Shown here in pieces: positions 8,330-19,720 of a stretch of DNA of 64,000 bases; position 1 is the stretch's first letter; every line of letters begins with the position of its first letter. A program made the translations under genes and the position numbers. This DNA comes from Trametes villosa (Eukaryota; Basidiomycota; Agaricomycetes; Polyporales; Polyporaceae), in contig PUDQ02000014.1 in the NCBI GenBank assembly GCA_002964805.2, positions 186,001 through 250,000 of the forward strand, read 5' to 3'. Below the pieces are notes generated by a model that saw nothing but the letters and a program-made list of their open reading frames with translations, did not search any database and was not told the DNA's origin.

Positions 8330-10907
8330 CTACGCCGAGCGCGCCAGGTAGTCATGCCAGAGGTCGTCGACGAATTGGTGGTCGGTCTGCGCATAGATTT
8401 AGCACCGTGTCACACAGGTCGGGATATAGGATGACTTACGTGGATGAGGGTGAGCAGCTCCCTGACGAATTCGGTCCGCCCCACGGCTGGCCCGAGCGCA
8501 GCACTCTTGCCCAGCATGGCGGACAGGATCGCCTCCTTCGCGGAAGCGTTGTCCAGCGCGCCGTTGTGACTCTGGCCGTTCACATGAGGCGCGCCGCCCG
8601 ACCCGTTCACCGCGGCCTTCTTCACCTGTTTCGGGGTGCTCTCCGCACCAGCACCGTTCGGAATCGTCGTAGCAGCGCCATTCGGCGGGGCCATCGCGAC
8701 CGGCGCCGTCTTCGCGGTCGGCGGGTACGACGGCTGGTCGTGCCCCTGCGCGGGCATGTCCCACCCCTTCTCGATCTCCGCGCGCACGCGATCGTTCTCC
8801 TCGTCGCGCTCCTTCCGGCTCTTCCGCCCCTTCTTCTTCTGCTGCTTGTCCTTCAGGCGCGCGGAGAAGACGGCGGGGTCGCTGAGCGCGCGCGTGTCCG
8901 AGAAGTCGAGCTCGACGACGTCGTCGTTCTCGAACGAGCGGTCGTCGAGCGGCGCACGCGGGTACGGCCAGAGCTCGGAGCTCGCCTCGAACGGCACCAG
9001 CGTCCGTTCACGGGGCGTTTCGGGCCCCGAGGCTCCATTGGCAGGTCCTTTGGGATTGAGATTGGGTGCAGATACTGACGCAGCGGGAGTCGCGTGATGC
9101 TGGAACTCCGGGGCGGAGGTGGGCGGCAGACGCATGCCTCCTGCGGGAGGGCGAGGCGTCACATCGCCAGGTACTCGACGCGAGCTGCTTGGCTGCACGT
9201 CGTCCGCTTCCGACTCCGAAGACGCCGCGTTCTGCGCGGGTTGAACGGCGAAGGTTGGGATACCGGCTGTGCGACCGTTGGCCCTGCGGTCGGCGGGGCG
9301 TGGCTTGGGCTGCGCGCCGTTGAGAGCGAGCTCTCCTTCACTGTGCTCGTTGTCGCCCTCGTAGCGGTTCGGGTTGGAGCGCCGCGAGCCCACGGAGCTG
9401 GGCGCAGCGGACGATGCGCGAGAGTCCGGCCCAAGACCGAGGAGCGTATGGATGACATCCTGGTTGAGGATCTGGGGGAGTGCGCTGGACGTCGGCTTGG
9501 GAGATACAATAGTGATCTCCTCGTTCCGCGGGGGTGCTTGTGTGGGAGTGGGGAAGCTGGCCAAGCTCGTCGATGACGAGGCTGGGGTGGCTGAGGCGAA
9601 GATCGAGTTCAGCAGGGCAATGCCGCGAGGTGGTGGAGTGGGCTCGGACATGGGTGCCGGAGGTTGAGGCGGTGGGACACTTCTTGTCATCATGTCGTTC
9701 CCGCCGAGGGCGGCGAAGAGGTCGTGGACGGACTTGCCGGCAGCCGGGCTTGCTGAAGGCAGAGTCGGCAGGGGTGCCGACACGGAAGGTGGGATGAGCT
9801 TGGCGAAGAGAGCGTCGAGCTCTGTGCCTGCGCCGTTGGTGGCAGCCGTTGCCTGTTCTACAGAGGGGAGCGTCTGGCTATGAGTTACACCGTTTGCCTG
9901 CGGCGCGCGAGAAGCATCTCCGGGATCTGACCCTTCCCTGAGCGGATGCCGAAGAGCAAGAATATGAGAGGGACGAACCCTGTGAAGGAGTATGTACGGA
10001 AGCGCGACTGCCTGTGCGAAGATGAGGGTTGGGCGGCGGTGGACGGCCTGGGCCATACTTGAACTCGTCGGGATATGGCAAAGAGTGCTTGACGTAAGAG
10101 TGCATTCTAGCGAGGTCGTCAGTACATGTTGGCAGCATGAACGTTCAGAGGATGCCGACAGAGGGGCTCGCACTGTCCACTGCTCAACGGTAGCTAGTTC
10201 TCCGTTCGGACGTTTCGGTAGGAAAATACTTACCGCATCATAACCTCCTTAAGGGGTTCGCGAGCATCGGTATGGAACATCCAGAGGCCAAGTATGATTG
10301 AAGTGCCCTTCTTCTCCCGTTCTTTCGTTTGCTCTTCTGGAGGGATGCGCCTGGACAGCTCGTGGTCGAAAGCCGCACGATGCTCCGGCGGGATGGGGTA
10401 CGGCAAGCCCATCTCAAGGCGCGTCTTGGTGAAGTCGGGGTAGAAGCGGTACATGAGGTAATCCCCCATGATCTCCATGTCGTCCTCAGGGTAGATCGGC
10501 CGGATGTAGTCGTCCGTGCCCGCGCGGTTGAGGATGTAGAAGCCGTATGTGGGGTAGGTCGACCTGCCTCATTGCCTTCAGTCTGTGAACGCATGGACAA
10601 AAAGCGGCACACGATCGACGGACTTCTCGAAGAGGAACATGCTGCCCTCGTATCCGTGTTTCTCCCACTTCTGTCCGTTGTGGTGGTAGATACAGACATG
10701 GCTGAATTGGTCGATGATGGCGGTGATGTAGGGCTCCCTGCGCAGAAGCACTTTCATGTTGCTCTGGTAGACGGTGGGCAGCATTCCGAGCTGCCGCTGT
10801 GAGCCCGAAGATGGTGTTTGTGTTCGTTGTGCCGGCGGCGGCGGGGCATTCTGCGGAGTGTTAGGGCCTTGGATATTGGAGGTTGAGCGATGTCGGCGAG
10901 GCGCCAT
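8330..10907 (-). CDS. DCP1: mRNA-decapping enzyme subunit 1 (Dcp1)
   Basis: Dcp1 activates the Dcp2 catalytic subunit in removal of the mRNA 5' cap, in cytoplasmic P-bodies. Start is ATG 10907 (MAPRRHRSTS). Exons 10907-10624 and 10563-10234 encode an EVH1-like domain: YQSNMKVLLRREPYITAIID, EGSMFLFEKS, YPTYGFYILNRAG, LGLWMFH. The 60-nt intron between them (GTCCGT...GCAG) restores FEKSTYPTYGF. Intron 10233-10107 has a canonical GTAAGT. The next stretch needs either two short introns (10058-10012 and 9978-9938) or one alternative intron to enter the long frame that runs to 8440; this part is uncertain. The middle is a roughly 450-residue Pro/Ser/Ala-rich disordered linker. A 53-nt intron (8439-8387) precedes the last 19 codons, giving FVRELLTLIH-TDHQFVDDLW, which resembles the C-terminal helical trimerisation segment of longer Dcp1 proteins. 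Total about 749 residues. Head to head with PRP3. Confidence 0.88.
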
Positions 10908-11148
10908 TGTGGTCAATGCCGAGGTCAAGGTCGTGGCGGGAGGTGAAGAGGAGGAGGTGCGCGCTCAGCAGCAGTATACAAAGGGACGAGTAAGCATAGC
11001 TGTAATCTAGTTAGCACTTGATTGTTACTGATCAATACGACATTAGTAAAACGTTAACGGCGCGCTGCTAACGCGCGGCAACGAGCGCTCCCGCTTCTTG
11101 TCTTCGTCCCACATCCTGCAGCACCGACATACCGCAGCCACGACCACC
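10908..11148. promoter_or_regulatory. Bidirectional promoter, DCP1 / PRP3
   Basis: Only 241 bp separate the two start codons, so both promoters must lie here. No clear TATA box is visible in either direction; the PRP3-proximal part is C-rich. Confidence 0.6.
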
Positions 11149-13513
11149 ATGAGCGACCGGAAACGCGCCTGGGAAGGCAATGGAGACTCTAGTGCGGCAA
11201 AGAAGCTGAAAAGGTGTGTCTCATGGCCGTTCGTCGCTGGCTGGGAACTGACTAGAACCCCTCCGTTGCAGCGATACTGTGAGTGCCGTTCCTCTGCTTC
11301 GTGAAGGTGAATATGCCTCTTACCATGCCCCGAACATGCGCTATAACCCTCTTGTACACACTCAGACCGCGTCGAATGGAAGCTCCGCAGGTACACCGGT
11401 ATGTGTTCCTTGTTGATGGCATGCGCGGGAGCTTACCACGATCGCGTTCACAGCTGTCGGCGGACGCCCTCATCGCCCAGAAGAGGGCGGAGATTGCTGC
11501 CAAGATAGCAGCAATGAAGAAGACGGCGTCAGCCTCAAGCTCTGCTCAACCGACGGCTGCACCCACCCCCATCCCCGCTTCCAGGGTGGCGTCCGCCTCA
11601 GCATCGAACGCGGCCACCCCGTCTCCGCCGATCCCGGACGACATGGCGCGTCGTATCCTGGAGGCAAAGAGGCGCGTGGCTGAGGCCCAGAGCAAGTTGG
11701 CAGTGAAGGACAACCCGTACATGGTACGCCATCGCTAGCGTATTCAGATCCTGTGCTCACATGCGCGCGACTTGCAGTCTGCTCCCCAGGTCGGCAAGAA
11801 GAAGACGCAGGCTCCCGAGCCCGCTCAGCAAGGCGCCGGGCTGAAGATGGCAGCGCACCCGCTCCTGCTCGACACCACCCCCTCCCTCCCGCAGTCCAAG
11901 AAGGACAAGTACAAGCCAATGCAGCCGAAGTTCGCGTCGATCAAGGTATATTTCCTCTCGTATCCACTTGTTCACGCAAGCCTGAGCATGCTCTGTAGGC
12001 CAATATCAGGAACGCGCCGACACCCCCTCCCGCGCCCACGCCCGTCGCACCCAAGGAATCAATAGTGAACCCGTATGCTTCGGCTGCGGCGACGCCCACC
12101 GAGAGCGGCTTCGAAGGCGCGCCCAAGGAGCGCCACGGGAGACAGTTCCGCTTTAACCCCAAGGGCAAATACGTGCAAATTGCCAACGAAGTCCGCCGGG
12201 AGCAGCAGCTGGAGCAGCTCAAGCAGCGCATCGCCGAGAGCGCGAAGAAGGCAGGTTTAGACACGGAGTTCGAGACGCTTGAGAAGAACATCCGGGTACG
12301 TCGCTCCACACATTCTATCGTTTCGCTATGTACGCATACTCATGGGCTTGACAAAGAGAGATGCGCCGCCGCCGGCAGAGTGGTGGGATGCGGCACTCTT
12401 GCCGCACAAGACGTACGACGACCTCGAGATGGGCATGTCGACGCTCAACATCCGTAATGCGGACTCGCCTATTACGCTGTACGTTCAGCACCCCATCCCT
12501 ATACCCGCGCCTGGCGACAAGAACGAGGTTACACTGAAGCCCCTGAAGTTGACCAAGAAGGTGAGAATCGTCTCGAGCAGCGGCGGACGCGATGCTGACC
12601 CCAGCCCGGCATATAGGAACAGAAGAAGGTCCGGAAGCAGCGGCGGCAGGCCGAACTACAGGACAAGCGCGACCGTATCCGTATGGGCCTCATTCCGCCG
12701 GACCCGCCCAAAGGTGATGCCTACGCCATCGTTGCTTGATACGCAAGCTAACGCATACATACAGTCCGCTTGGCAAACCTGATGAAGGTCCTGACGTCGG
12801 ACGCCGTGCAGGACCCGACTCGAGTCGAGGCGCGCGTGCGGCGGGAGGTCGCGATGCGCAAGCACCAGCACGAGAAGATGAACACGGAGCGGAAGCTCAC
12901 GGACGAGCAGCGGCGCGAGAAGATCGAGGCGAAGAAGGCCGAGGAAGAGAAGAAGGGCATCTACGGCGCCGTGTTCAAGTACGTCTTTTGCGCCTTCGCG
13001 TCCGCCCGTGCGTGAGATGTCTAACGGCGGCACAGGGTCAAGACGCTCTCGGACCCGTCGCATCGCTTCAAGGTCAGGAAGAACGCGGAGCAAATGAACC
13101 TGACCGGCGCGTGCATCTTCCACCCGTCGTTCAGCATGGTCTACGTCGAGGGCGCCGCGAAGTTTATCCGGCAGTACAAGAAGCTCATGCTGCGCCGCAT
13201 CGCGTGGACGGAGGCTGCACGCGAGCGCGGCGGCGAGGACGTCGAGCTCGAGGGCGACGAGGACGGCGAAGGCAGTACTGGCAAGAAGGGCAAGGCCCCG
13301 GCGGCGGCAGATGCGGCGGACGGGCAGGTGTCGCTCGAGGACAACCACTGCTGGCTGATCTGGGAGGGCCAGCTGCGGGACCGCGCATTCAACAACTTCA
13401 AGCCGAAGAGCTGCCCGACGGACTCGGCTGCGAAGGAGGTGCTCGGGGAGAAGCTGGCGGGGTACTGGGACCAGGCGAAGAACTGGAAGCCGGAGGAAGA
13501 GGAGCTTTTCTGA
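11149..13513 (+). CDS. PRP3: U4/U6 small nuclear ribonucleoprotein Prp3
   Basis: Prp3 binds U4/U6 snRNA within the U4/U6.U5 tri-snRNP and is needed for assembly of the active spliceosome. The best model has ten exons: 11149-11213, 11272-11278, 11366-11398, 11454-11723, 11778-11945, 11999-12295, 12357-12560, 12617-12713, 12765-12978 and 13036-13513, giving 610 residues with every phase consistent. The N-terminus is MSDRKRAWEGNG; the central Prp3 region includes RFNPKGKYVQIANEVRREQ, EWWDAALLPHKTYDD and RIRMGLIPPDPPK. The C-terminal DUF1115-type domain includes IFHPSFSMVYVEGAAKFIRQ, HCWLIWEGQ and AFNNFKPK. Exon 2 is only 7 nt; a model without it (exon 1 joined to 11366-11390) also keeps frame but gives a less natural peptide. 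An acidic insert (VELEGDEDGEGS) interrupts the C-terminal domain, as is common in fungi. Confidence 0.92.
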
Positions 13514-13835
13514 GGGTATTCGTTCAGGTGGACTGGTATTATATGCCGCTTCTGCGTGCTTCGGGTATGTACTCGCGATGTATGGCAGAGCACTTCATCT
13601 TGCCACGGCATTCGGCTTCAAGTGGAGAGCTTTGGTATGACTTGCACTCACAGCATGCCTAGGACGAGCTGTCCAACCACGCGAATATTTGTCGCTTCGC
13701 AACTCACGTCGACTGGTGGAGCAATATATGCGATTAGGTTGTATGTAAGCTACTCTCTGGACGGGGCCTGCGAGACCGAGGAACGAGATAAGTTCTTGAT
13801 ATTGATGGGACACAAATGTTTGCGCTACTCACACA
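13514..13835. other. Convergent 3' intergenic region
   Basis: 322 bp between the stops of PRP3 (+) and the next gene (-). Presumably 3' UTRs; nothing else seen. Confidence 0.5.
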
Positions 13836-14467
13836 TCATGACGACGGGGAGCTCTCCTCCCTCGCCTGCCTGAGCTCCTTCAACCACTTCATGTCCGCCC
13901 TGACCTTCTCGTGCCGTGCCCGTTGCCGCCGCTTGTTCAAGTGCGACCAGTCCGCGCCGAGACCGACCTCCGACCCGTAGAGCTTCTTCTCCTCAGGCGG
14001 GGGTGCGGGTGGCTGGGCCTCCTTCAGCTGCCACCTCCAGAGCTCGACGTGTGTGGGGAGCGTTGCAGCCTTCCTGCTCTTCTGGCCCATGTTCGCTCGG
14101 AGTGTCGCGAGCTCCTCGTCAGTGAGGACCTGTTTTGTGTGCGTCTTCTCGACCTTGCCGGACTGCGCGAGGTCGGGCAGCACGACTGTCTTGAGATACC
14201 TGGCAGAGAGCGTCAGCGCGGTATACACAACTCATCGACGCAACGTGCACACCTCATTGACGGAATTGCCGGCCCTGGCACCTCACCCGACGCATCCTCC
14301 GCCTGAGTAGGTGGTTCGTGGGCTTGCCGCTCCTGGACGAGGTTGTACAGCTCCTGGACGGTGACTGGCTGCCTCTGTTCAATGAGAGACAGGACCACTC
14401 GACGCGCTTCAGGGCTTGGCCGCTTGTGAATAACGCGCGACAGCGTGCGCGGGAGGCCACGGATCAT
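13836..14467 (-). CDS. Uncharacterised protein, probably mitochondrial (192 aa)
   Basis: Two exons, 14467-14253 and 14199-13836, are joined across a 53-nt intron (GTGTGC...CCAG) that restores PSMRYLKTVVL. The N-terminus MIRGLPRTLSRVIHKRPSPE is Arg-rich, lacks acidic residues until position 20, and looks like a mitochondrial targeting sequence. The body has RRVVLSLIEQRQPVTVQELY, a winged-helix-like opening, then YLKTVVLPDLAQSGKVEKTH. The C-terminal half is very basic and helical (HLNKRRQRARHEKVRADMKW). Size, charge and presequence resemble fungus-specific mitochondrial ribosome or translation proteins. Head-to-head sharing of a 122-bp promoter with MRPL16 supports a mitochondrial role, by inference only. 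No named family is recognised. Confidence 0.75.
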
Positions 14468-14589
14468 GGCGGACGACGAAGAGGCAGACGAAGGCGTTGA
14501 GCAGAGCAGCGAGCGCGACCAGGACACAGCGTAAGCGCCGGCCACCAGACGAAAGCAGAGAGCGCAGTCTTACGTAAGCAACGCCCCCT
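14468..14589. promoter_or_regulatory. Bidirectional promoter, mitochondrial-like gene / MRPL16
   Basis: The two start codons are 122 bp apart on opposite strands, so regulatory sequence is shared or overlapping. No TATA box is visible. Confidence 0.55.
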
Positions 14590-15376
14590 ATGTTCTCCCT
14601 CTCATCTGCGCGGACGCTGCTGGCTGCGTGCCGGCCGTCGACCTGGTCCTCGCCGCTGGGGTCGACCCTAAGCTCGCCGTCTCCCATTTTTGCGCGTGGA
14701 CGCCACCAGCTCGCGCCGCGGTCGGTCAAGTTCCTGAAGAGACACAAGGGCGTGCTCCCTGTGCCCACTGGCGGTTCGATCAAGGGCACGACGCTCGCGT
14801 TTGGCGAGTGGGGTATTCGCGTGAAGGGCAATGGCGCGCGGATAACGGCGAAGCAGCTCAAGTCTGCAGACGACGCGCTGAAGAGGAAGATCAAGGCCAT
14901 TAAGGGCGCGAAGGTGTACATGCGCGTCTTCCCCGACATTCCCGTTTGCATCAAGGTGCGTGCGCGAAGGGAGAGTGTACCGGTAACTTCGGCTTATTCA
15001 GGACATAGGGAAACGAGACACGTATGGGAAAAGGAAAGGGCTCGTTCGAGTACTGGGCGACTCGGTGAGTACTCTCATAAATGCGGTGGGAGCTATTCGT
15101 GACGGATATACAGCGTCGCCCCTGGACGTGTTATCTTCGAGTTGGGCGGTGCACCAATTCGTGAAGAACTTGCAAGAGAAGGTACGAATATGCATATATG
15201 CTATTGCGATACGGCTTGCTCACCCTACACTTGTCACAGCACTCCGCCTGGCGTGCGACAAGCTTCCTACACTTATGGAGTTCATCGACGCCAAGGCGCC
15301 TCCACGCCTCGGGAACCTGCTTATCCACCCCGAGATTCCTGCGGATACCAACCCGCAACAGACTATTGCTCCTTAG
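14590..15376 (+). CDS. MRPL16: Mitochondrial large-subunit ribosomal protein uL16m
   Basis: uL16m is a core protein of the mitochondrial large ribosomal subunit near the peptidyl-transferase centre and tRNA path. Four exons (14590-14955, 15009-15064, 15114-15181, 15240-15376) give a continuous frame of about 208 residues. A presequence of about 40 residues (MFSLSSARTLLAA...) is followed by the family signatures RSVKFLKRHKGVLPVPTGG, AFGEWGIRVKGNGARITAKQ, VYMRVFPDIPVCIK-GNETRM, GKGKGSFEYWATRVAPGRVI and ALRLACDKLP. The acceptor at 15008 (CATAG) rather than the nearer CAG at 15001 is required to read GNETRMGKGKGSFEYW. The C-terminus extends beyond the bacterial L16 core, as is usual in fungi. Confidence 0.95.
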
Positions 15377-16689
15377 ACGGAGCAGTTTTGACTACACTCG
15401 TACATATAGCTCTCTAATGGAGTAATTCCTTGCTCATATCCGGCTATGCAACGGTGCAAATATCTGGGGGTTCCTATCTCAGTACCGCCAATCACTCTGG
15501 ATGGACAAGTGTACGAGTACAGCTCCTTCAAAACGTCAGACCGTCAGAATTTGATGGCTTCGAACAGGTGATGTACTACCACTACCAGGGGAGTTCCACC
15601 AGGGCAAGTCCAGGCTGTGGAAATCCACGAGATTCAAACGGCTGTGCTTCATGAGTGAGTGTGAACTCATCTTGGTGAGTAGTTGCATGTCCAGGATATT
15701 TCACCGACATTGTCGTCGAATATTCTCCCGTGTTTTTATACTTCGGAGCAAGTATCGCTGCAAACCCATATATTCACGCGAGGGCCGTGACCCGAGGGTG
15801 GATGTAGTCGTACCTGTTCCTCCCGCAGCTATCGAGGCATGCTCTGTGGGAAGACTAGGTACGAGAAAGAAGGGGTGCCATGCAGCTGCGGTGCTGCCCC
15901 CGTATTCCATGTTCTTGCATCACGAATGTGGAGGCGAATGGCGAGCCTGGGATGCTGCTCATCTGAAGCACAGTACCGCTCTCTTTTTTACCCGTCGGAT
16001 CTGATCAGTGTGCTGCCGATGTGTGTATGAAGCTTCTTTATGGAGAGCAGCAGGCATTTTGGAGGCTCGCGTTTCGGGACCTGTCCGCCCGTGATCGCGA
16101 GCTTTCGAAGACATTCCCCGAAGAAGCACTGCGCCTGGCCTCTGCAGAGCAAGCGGCTTTGTGCTGCACTCGCGCAGACTCAGTCGCTTGGCCTTGTGGC
16201 TCGCAAAACGTCAGGATGGCAAAACCATCCAAGCGGCCCGGACGCGGCTCTGGCGGGATACGCCCGCCAGCAAACCTGGGCCAATCACACACCTGCAGCA
16301 CACTCGTCCAGGAACCATCCAGTAAGTTCTTTGGTCATTTTATCACGGGGGCACGACGCTCATTAGCCATGTCGTCCTGGAAGCGAGCCGCGGCCCTCCT
16401 CCCTTAGCGCTTGCCCCCGGCGTGCGCGTATCCTGGAGACCTTTGTCTGTGCGCCCAACATGGCAGTCCTCCGCCGCTCCGCCCGTCCGAAGCTCTCCTC
16501 GTGTTCGGCCCACCCCGGCCTGGCTTTTCAGACCGTCGGCGGCGCCTCAAATCTAGCACGCGAGAGGACTATAACTTTGCCCACCCAGCCCTCTCTTCTC
16601 TCCCTCACCCGCTCTCCTCTCGACCGCGTCCTCCGTCCTGCCCACCCGTTATACCCTTACCCATACCCTCCTCGTTATACCTTTTCACC
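15377..16689. other. Intergenic region
   Basis: No convincing gene. Short frames only between 15430 and 16400. From about 16560 the sequence is CT-rich and forms the promoter and leader of the gene at 16690. Confidence 0.5.
16569..16575 (+). promoter_or_regulatory. TATA-like element (CTATAAC)
   Basis: Lies about 115 bp upstream of the start codon at 16690 and is followed by a strongly CT-rich leader. Confidence 0.35.
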
Positions 16690-17246
16690 ATGGCCGAATA
16701 CATTACCCCATCGGGCAGGGTCGGTTACGTGGTTATGGCCAGACCCGCGGTCCCCCAGCCGATGGTCAGTGCTCTGGTCCAAGCGATGCATGCCTAGCTT
16801 GACGCGTCCTTAACGCTTTCCCCGCGCAGCAGGCCGCCAACGCCCCGAACGCCCCGGCCGCCGCGGGTCCTGCAGGCAACGGCGCCGTCGCCGCCCAGAA
16901 CGCAGCTGCCGCGCAGGAGAACGCAGAAAATATTGCTCCGCGCCGGAGGCGTCGCGCGGAACGCCCTACTCGAAGCGTGCGCGAGCTTAGGCGTCGGGCG
17001 CAGGCGGTTGACCCGGAGGGAAACGCGCAGCGCGAGATGCAGCCGCGCTACCGCCGCGTCCTCGGTGATATGAACGGCCAACAGGTCCGCGACTTGCGCG
17101 AGAACACCGCGGACGAGTTGTACGGCGTCGGGGCGGCGGCGAGCCGCTACATCGACCTCAGCGCGGGGAGGATTCAGGACGCGGGCGTCTTGCAGGACCC
17201 GTACAGCTTCCCGTCGAGCTGGGCGACGTTCACGGAGGACGCGTGA
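16690..17246 (+). CDS. Small uncharacterised protein (163 aa) with ENAENI motif and cyclin-like D-box
   Basis: Exons 16690-16764 and 16830-17246 join across a 65-nt intron (GTCAGT...GCAG), phase 0. The N-terminal 60 residues are Ala/Pro/Asn-rich. Then come QENAENIAP, an Arg cluster (RRRRRAERPTR) and a helical part containing RYRRVLGDMNGQQ. RVLGDMN strongly recalls the RxxLGDxxN destruction box at the N-terminus of B-type cyclins, with the Asn one place early. The C-terminus (ASRYIDLSAGRIQDAG...DPYSFPSSWATF) is well composed and probably conserved. With the protein at 3028 it shares the ENxENI element, a small size and the promoter layout. It has no cyclin box, so it is not a cyclin. An APC/C link is a hypothesis only. 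Confidence 0.7.
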
Positions 17247-19720
17247 TGGCGCTGATGGGACGCAAGTACTGTTTTGTTCTCCACAATGGGGTGATGCTGA
17301 TCGGTTGCGGATTATAGCCACCAACGGGCCTGGCCACACCGCCTTTCACGGTCCGCTTTGTAGCATAGTTTCTCTTTGACATCATTTTCCCCTCATCTCT
17401 CATGTGCTTCTGACATCATCATCCTGCGACTCATACACTCACGACGCTATGCTTCCGCTCTCCTACTACCATGCTGCTCCCTACTGGCCGACTCTACGCT
17501 GTCGTTGTACAATGTGATCTGTTGTTTTTCTCTCACTCTGAACCGATGGACCTCTGATAAGCCTCGCGTTCCAGCCTTATTTTCTCTGACAAGGTGCGTG
17601 CAAAGCACTGGGTAACGAATCCGCCCGTTGCTGGATAGCGCCTTCCAGCCTGATTGGTGTGAGCCGCGGTATAAACTTTTCTGCTCAGCATAGTTTCATT
17701 TACTGTAGTCTGAATTGCAATGGAGGTCATTATGCCTGTTGTGCCGTAGCGTTGCCGAAACTCGGGCCAGGGGCCCAGAAGCGCTTGCGGACAGCTTGGT
17801 GTTGAGTATGTGGCTGTGCTGTGTTTGCGTATGTTAGGATCAAGGGCTATCGCCATTGACGCCCACCCCTTTCAGAACTCATTCCGCCCACTGGCATCGT
17901 GTCAGCGAACAAACTTGGAGGCCGCCGCTACCAAACAAGGGCAACGTCTATGTAGGCAAGCAAGCACCGCATCACTTTTGAGAGACGTTTTTAGGAGTCG
18001 CGAAGATGACGTTGACTGCCTCAGCGTGCAGCTCAGTTCTTGGAGATGCAAATGAACAAGGTCAAGGCGTATCATTCCGGGCAAGAGAACGATCCGTAGT
18101 AAGCGGGATCCATGGATAGTAATGGGTGAAATACAGTGTAAACGCTAAGATAAGAGGAAACATAATACAATCAGGGCCTGAAGTCCAATGCCGGCCGTGG
18201 AGGGCCTGCTTTACAGGAGGACATTATCACATCGCTCCCTCGCTTCGCGAGATAATCCACCTGTTTTAAGAGAAGAGCATGTCAGTTTGGATCACAGCAG
18301 CTTCAGGAAGAGACGAACCAGGCGTGGATTACACCGGGAATCCAGCCAAGGATCCAGAGCAGGATGTTTATCCAGAAATCTGTGCGGATCGTTCGTCAAC
18401 GCGCATCCAGAGAAGCTTGTGCAGTATTTACTACTTACCAGCAGCAATTCCGCGCTCTGAAGTACACCATAGTCAGCATTTGTTTACCCTCCATTTACCG
18501 TACTTCGAGAACTGTAGGACACCTACTGAAGAATACCGCGGCAGGCGGGATAAACCTGCACCCCGATGACGTCAGAGCACCATCCCCTATACTTCGCACT
18601 CTCGAGTTACTCACAACGCGAGGAAGTAAAGCACAACATCGTGCGTGGGCGAAACGGTCGTAGCCATGATAGTTTGTATGCGGCACTGGTGAGTTCTTGG
18701 TACACTTGGCGGGCGGAAAGCGGGAGGCGTGAACGTGGTCGTGAGTGTCGTCGGTCAAGGTGCGTGTGGAGTGGAGCGAGTCCCGTACAGGGGCGTAGGT
18801 ATATATATCCGTCCCGCCCCGTATCGCTGCAGCATGTGCGCGCGGATCCCGGCAGGCGTCCTGCGAGGACCATCCGGCCCCGGGATCCTTCCGTGCACTG
18901 CAGAGCGGTACGCTGGCCTCGGGGGAGGAGGCTGTACGTCATGGCTGCGGCTGACATATCACTGCGCCCAATATACCTTGGAAAGCCGGTGTGGTCGCCG
19001 GCTTCAGCCGCACTGGTTTGGCGGGGCAGGGCGAGAGGGACTTTGGCGAAAGCTGAGGAGGTGCGGAAACAGCATATGGTAAGAAGGATAGGAACTCATA
19101 GTCATAAATACTTCGTGAGTATGTACAAGGCGTCACTACAGTCGATCGTAAGGAAGAGCTATAGGGGAGAGCGAACAGCGCGGCGAGCAGGCAAAACGGG
19201 GCACGGGAAACGGAAGCGGAACAGTGGGAGAGGAATAAACGTCCGTGAGGGGAAGCTATGCCTACAGTGGTGGGTAGCATCTATGGGAGGGAGAGCGGTA
19301 TAAATACATAAGGTTATGGGTATCGAGCGATACATCCAGCATAAACAGAGGGTGGAAGAGATGAGACGGGAGATAAAACAGGATATGAGATAAGAGAGAG
19401 AGAGCCGCAGAGAGAGAGAGGAGAACCAGAGGAGAGACATAGAATGGAGACGGCGAAGAGGAGAGAGAGCAAGAAACAGTCACAACTCACAACACGAGCA
19501 GATCTAGCACAACTGAGAGGATCAAGACGCACAGTGAAAGAGAACATCATGGCCGCACAGCAGCACAGCGTCGTAACGCAGGTCCGGGACTCACAGGAAG
19601 TCCGGGACCCTTCGCGTTTGCTTTTTAGTTTTGGTTTGGTTTTGGTTCTTGATTCCGTCGAGACACGGAGATCACGTCGAGGACCAGGTCGCGCGCAACG
19701 GAGGCCTGCGCGAGCGTAGC
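17247..19720. other. Gene-poor intergenic region
   Basis: No exon chain or domain-like frame was found on either strand. A TATATATA string occurs near 18800 without an evident gene. A purine-rich GA tract occupies about 19380-19475. Confidence 0.45.
19380..19475 (+). repeat. (GA)n-rich purine tract
   Basis: Interrupted GAGAGA runs make one strand almost pure purine for about 95 bases. It lies downstream of the stop of the gene at 19721-22530 (-). Confidence 0.7.
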
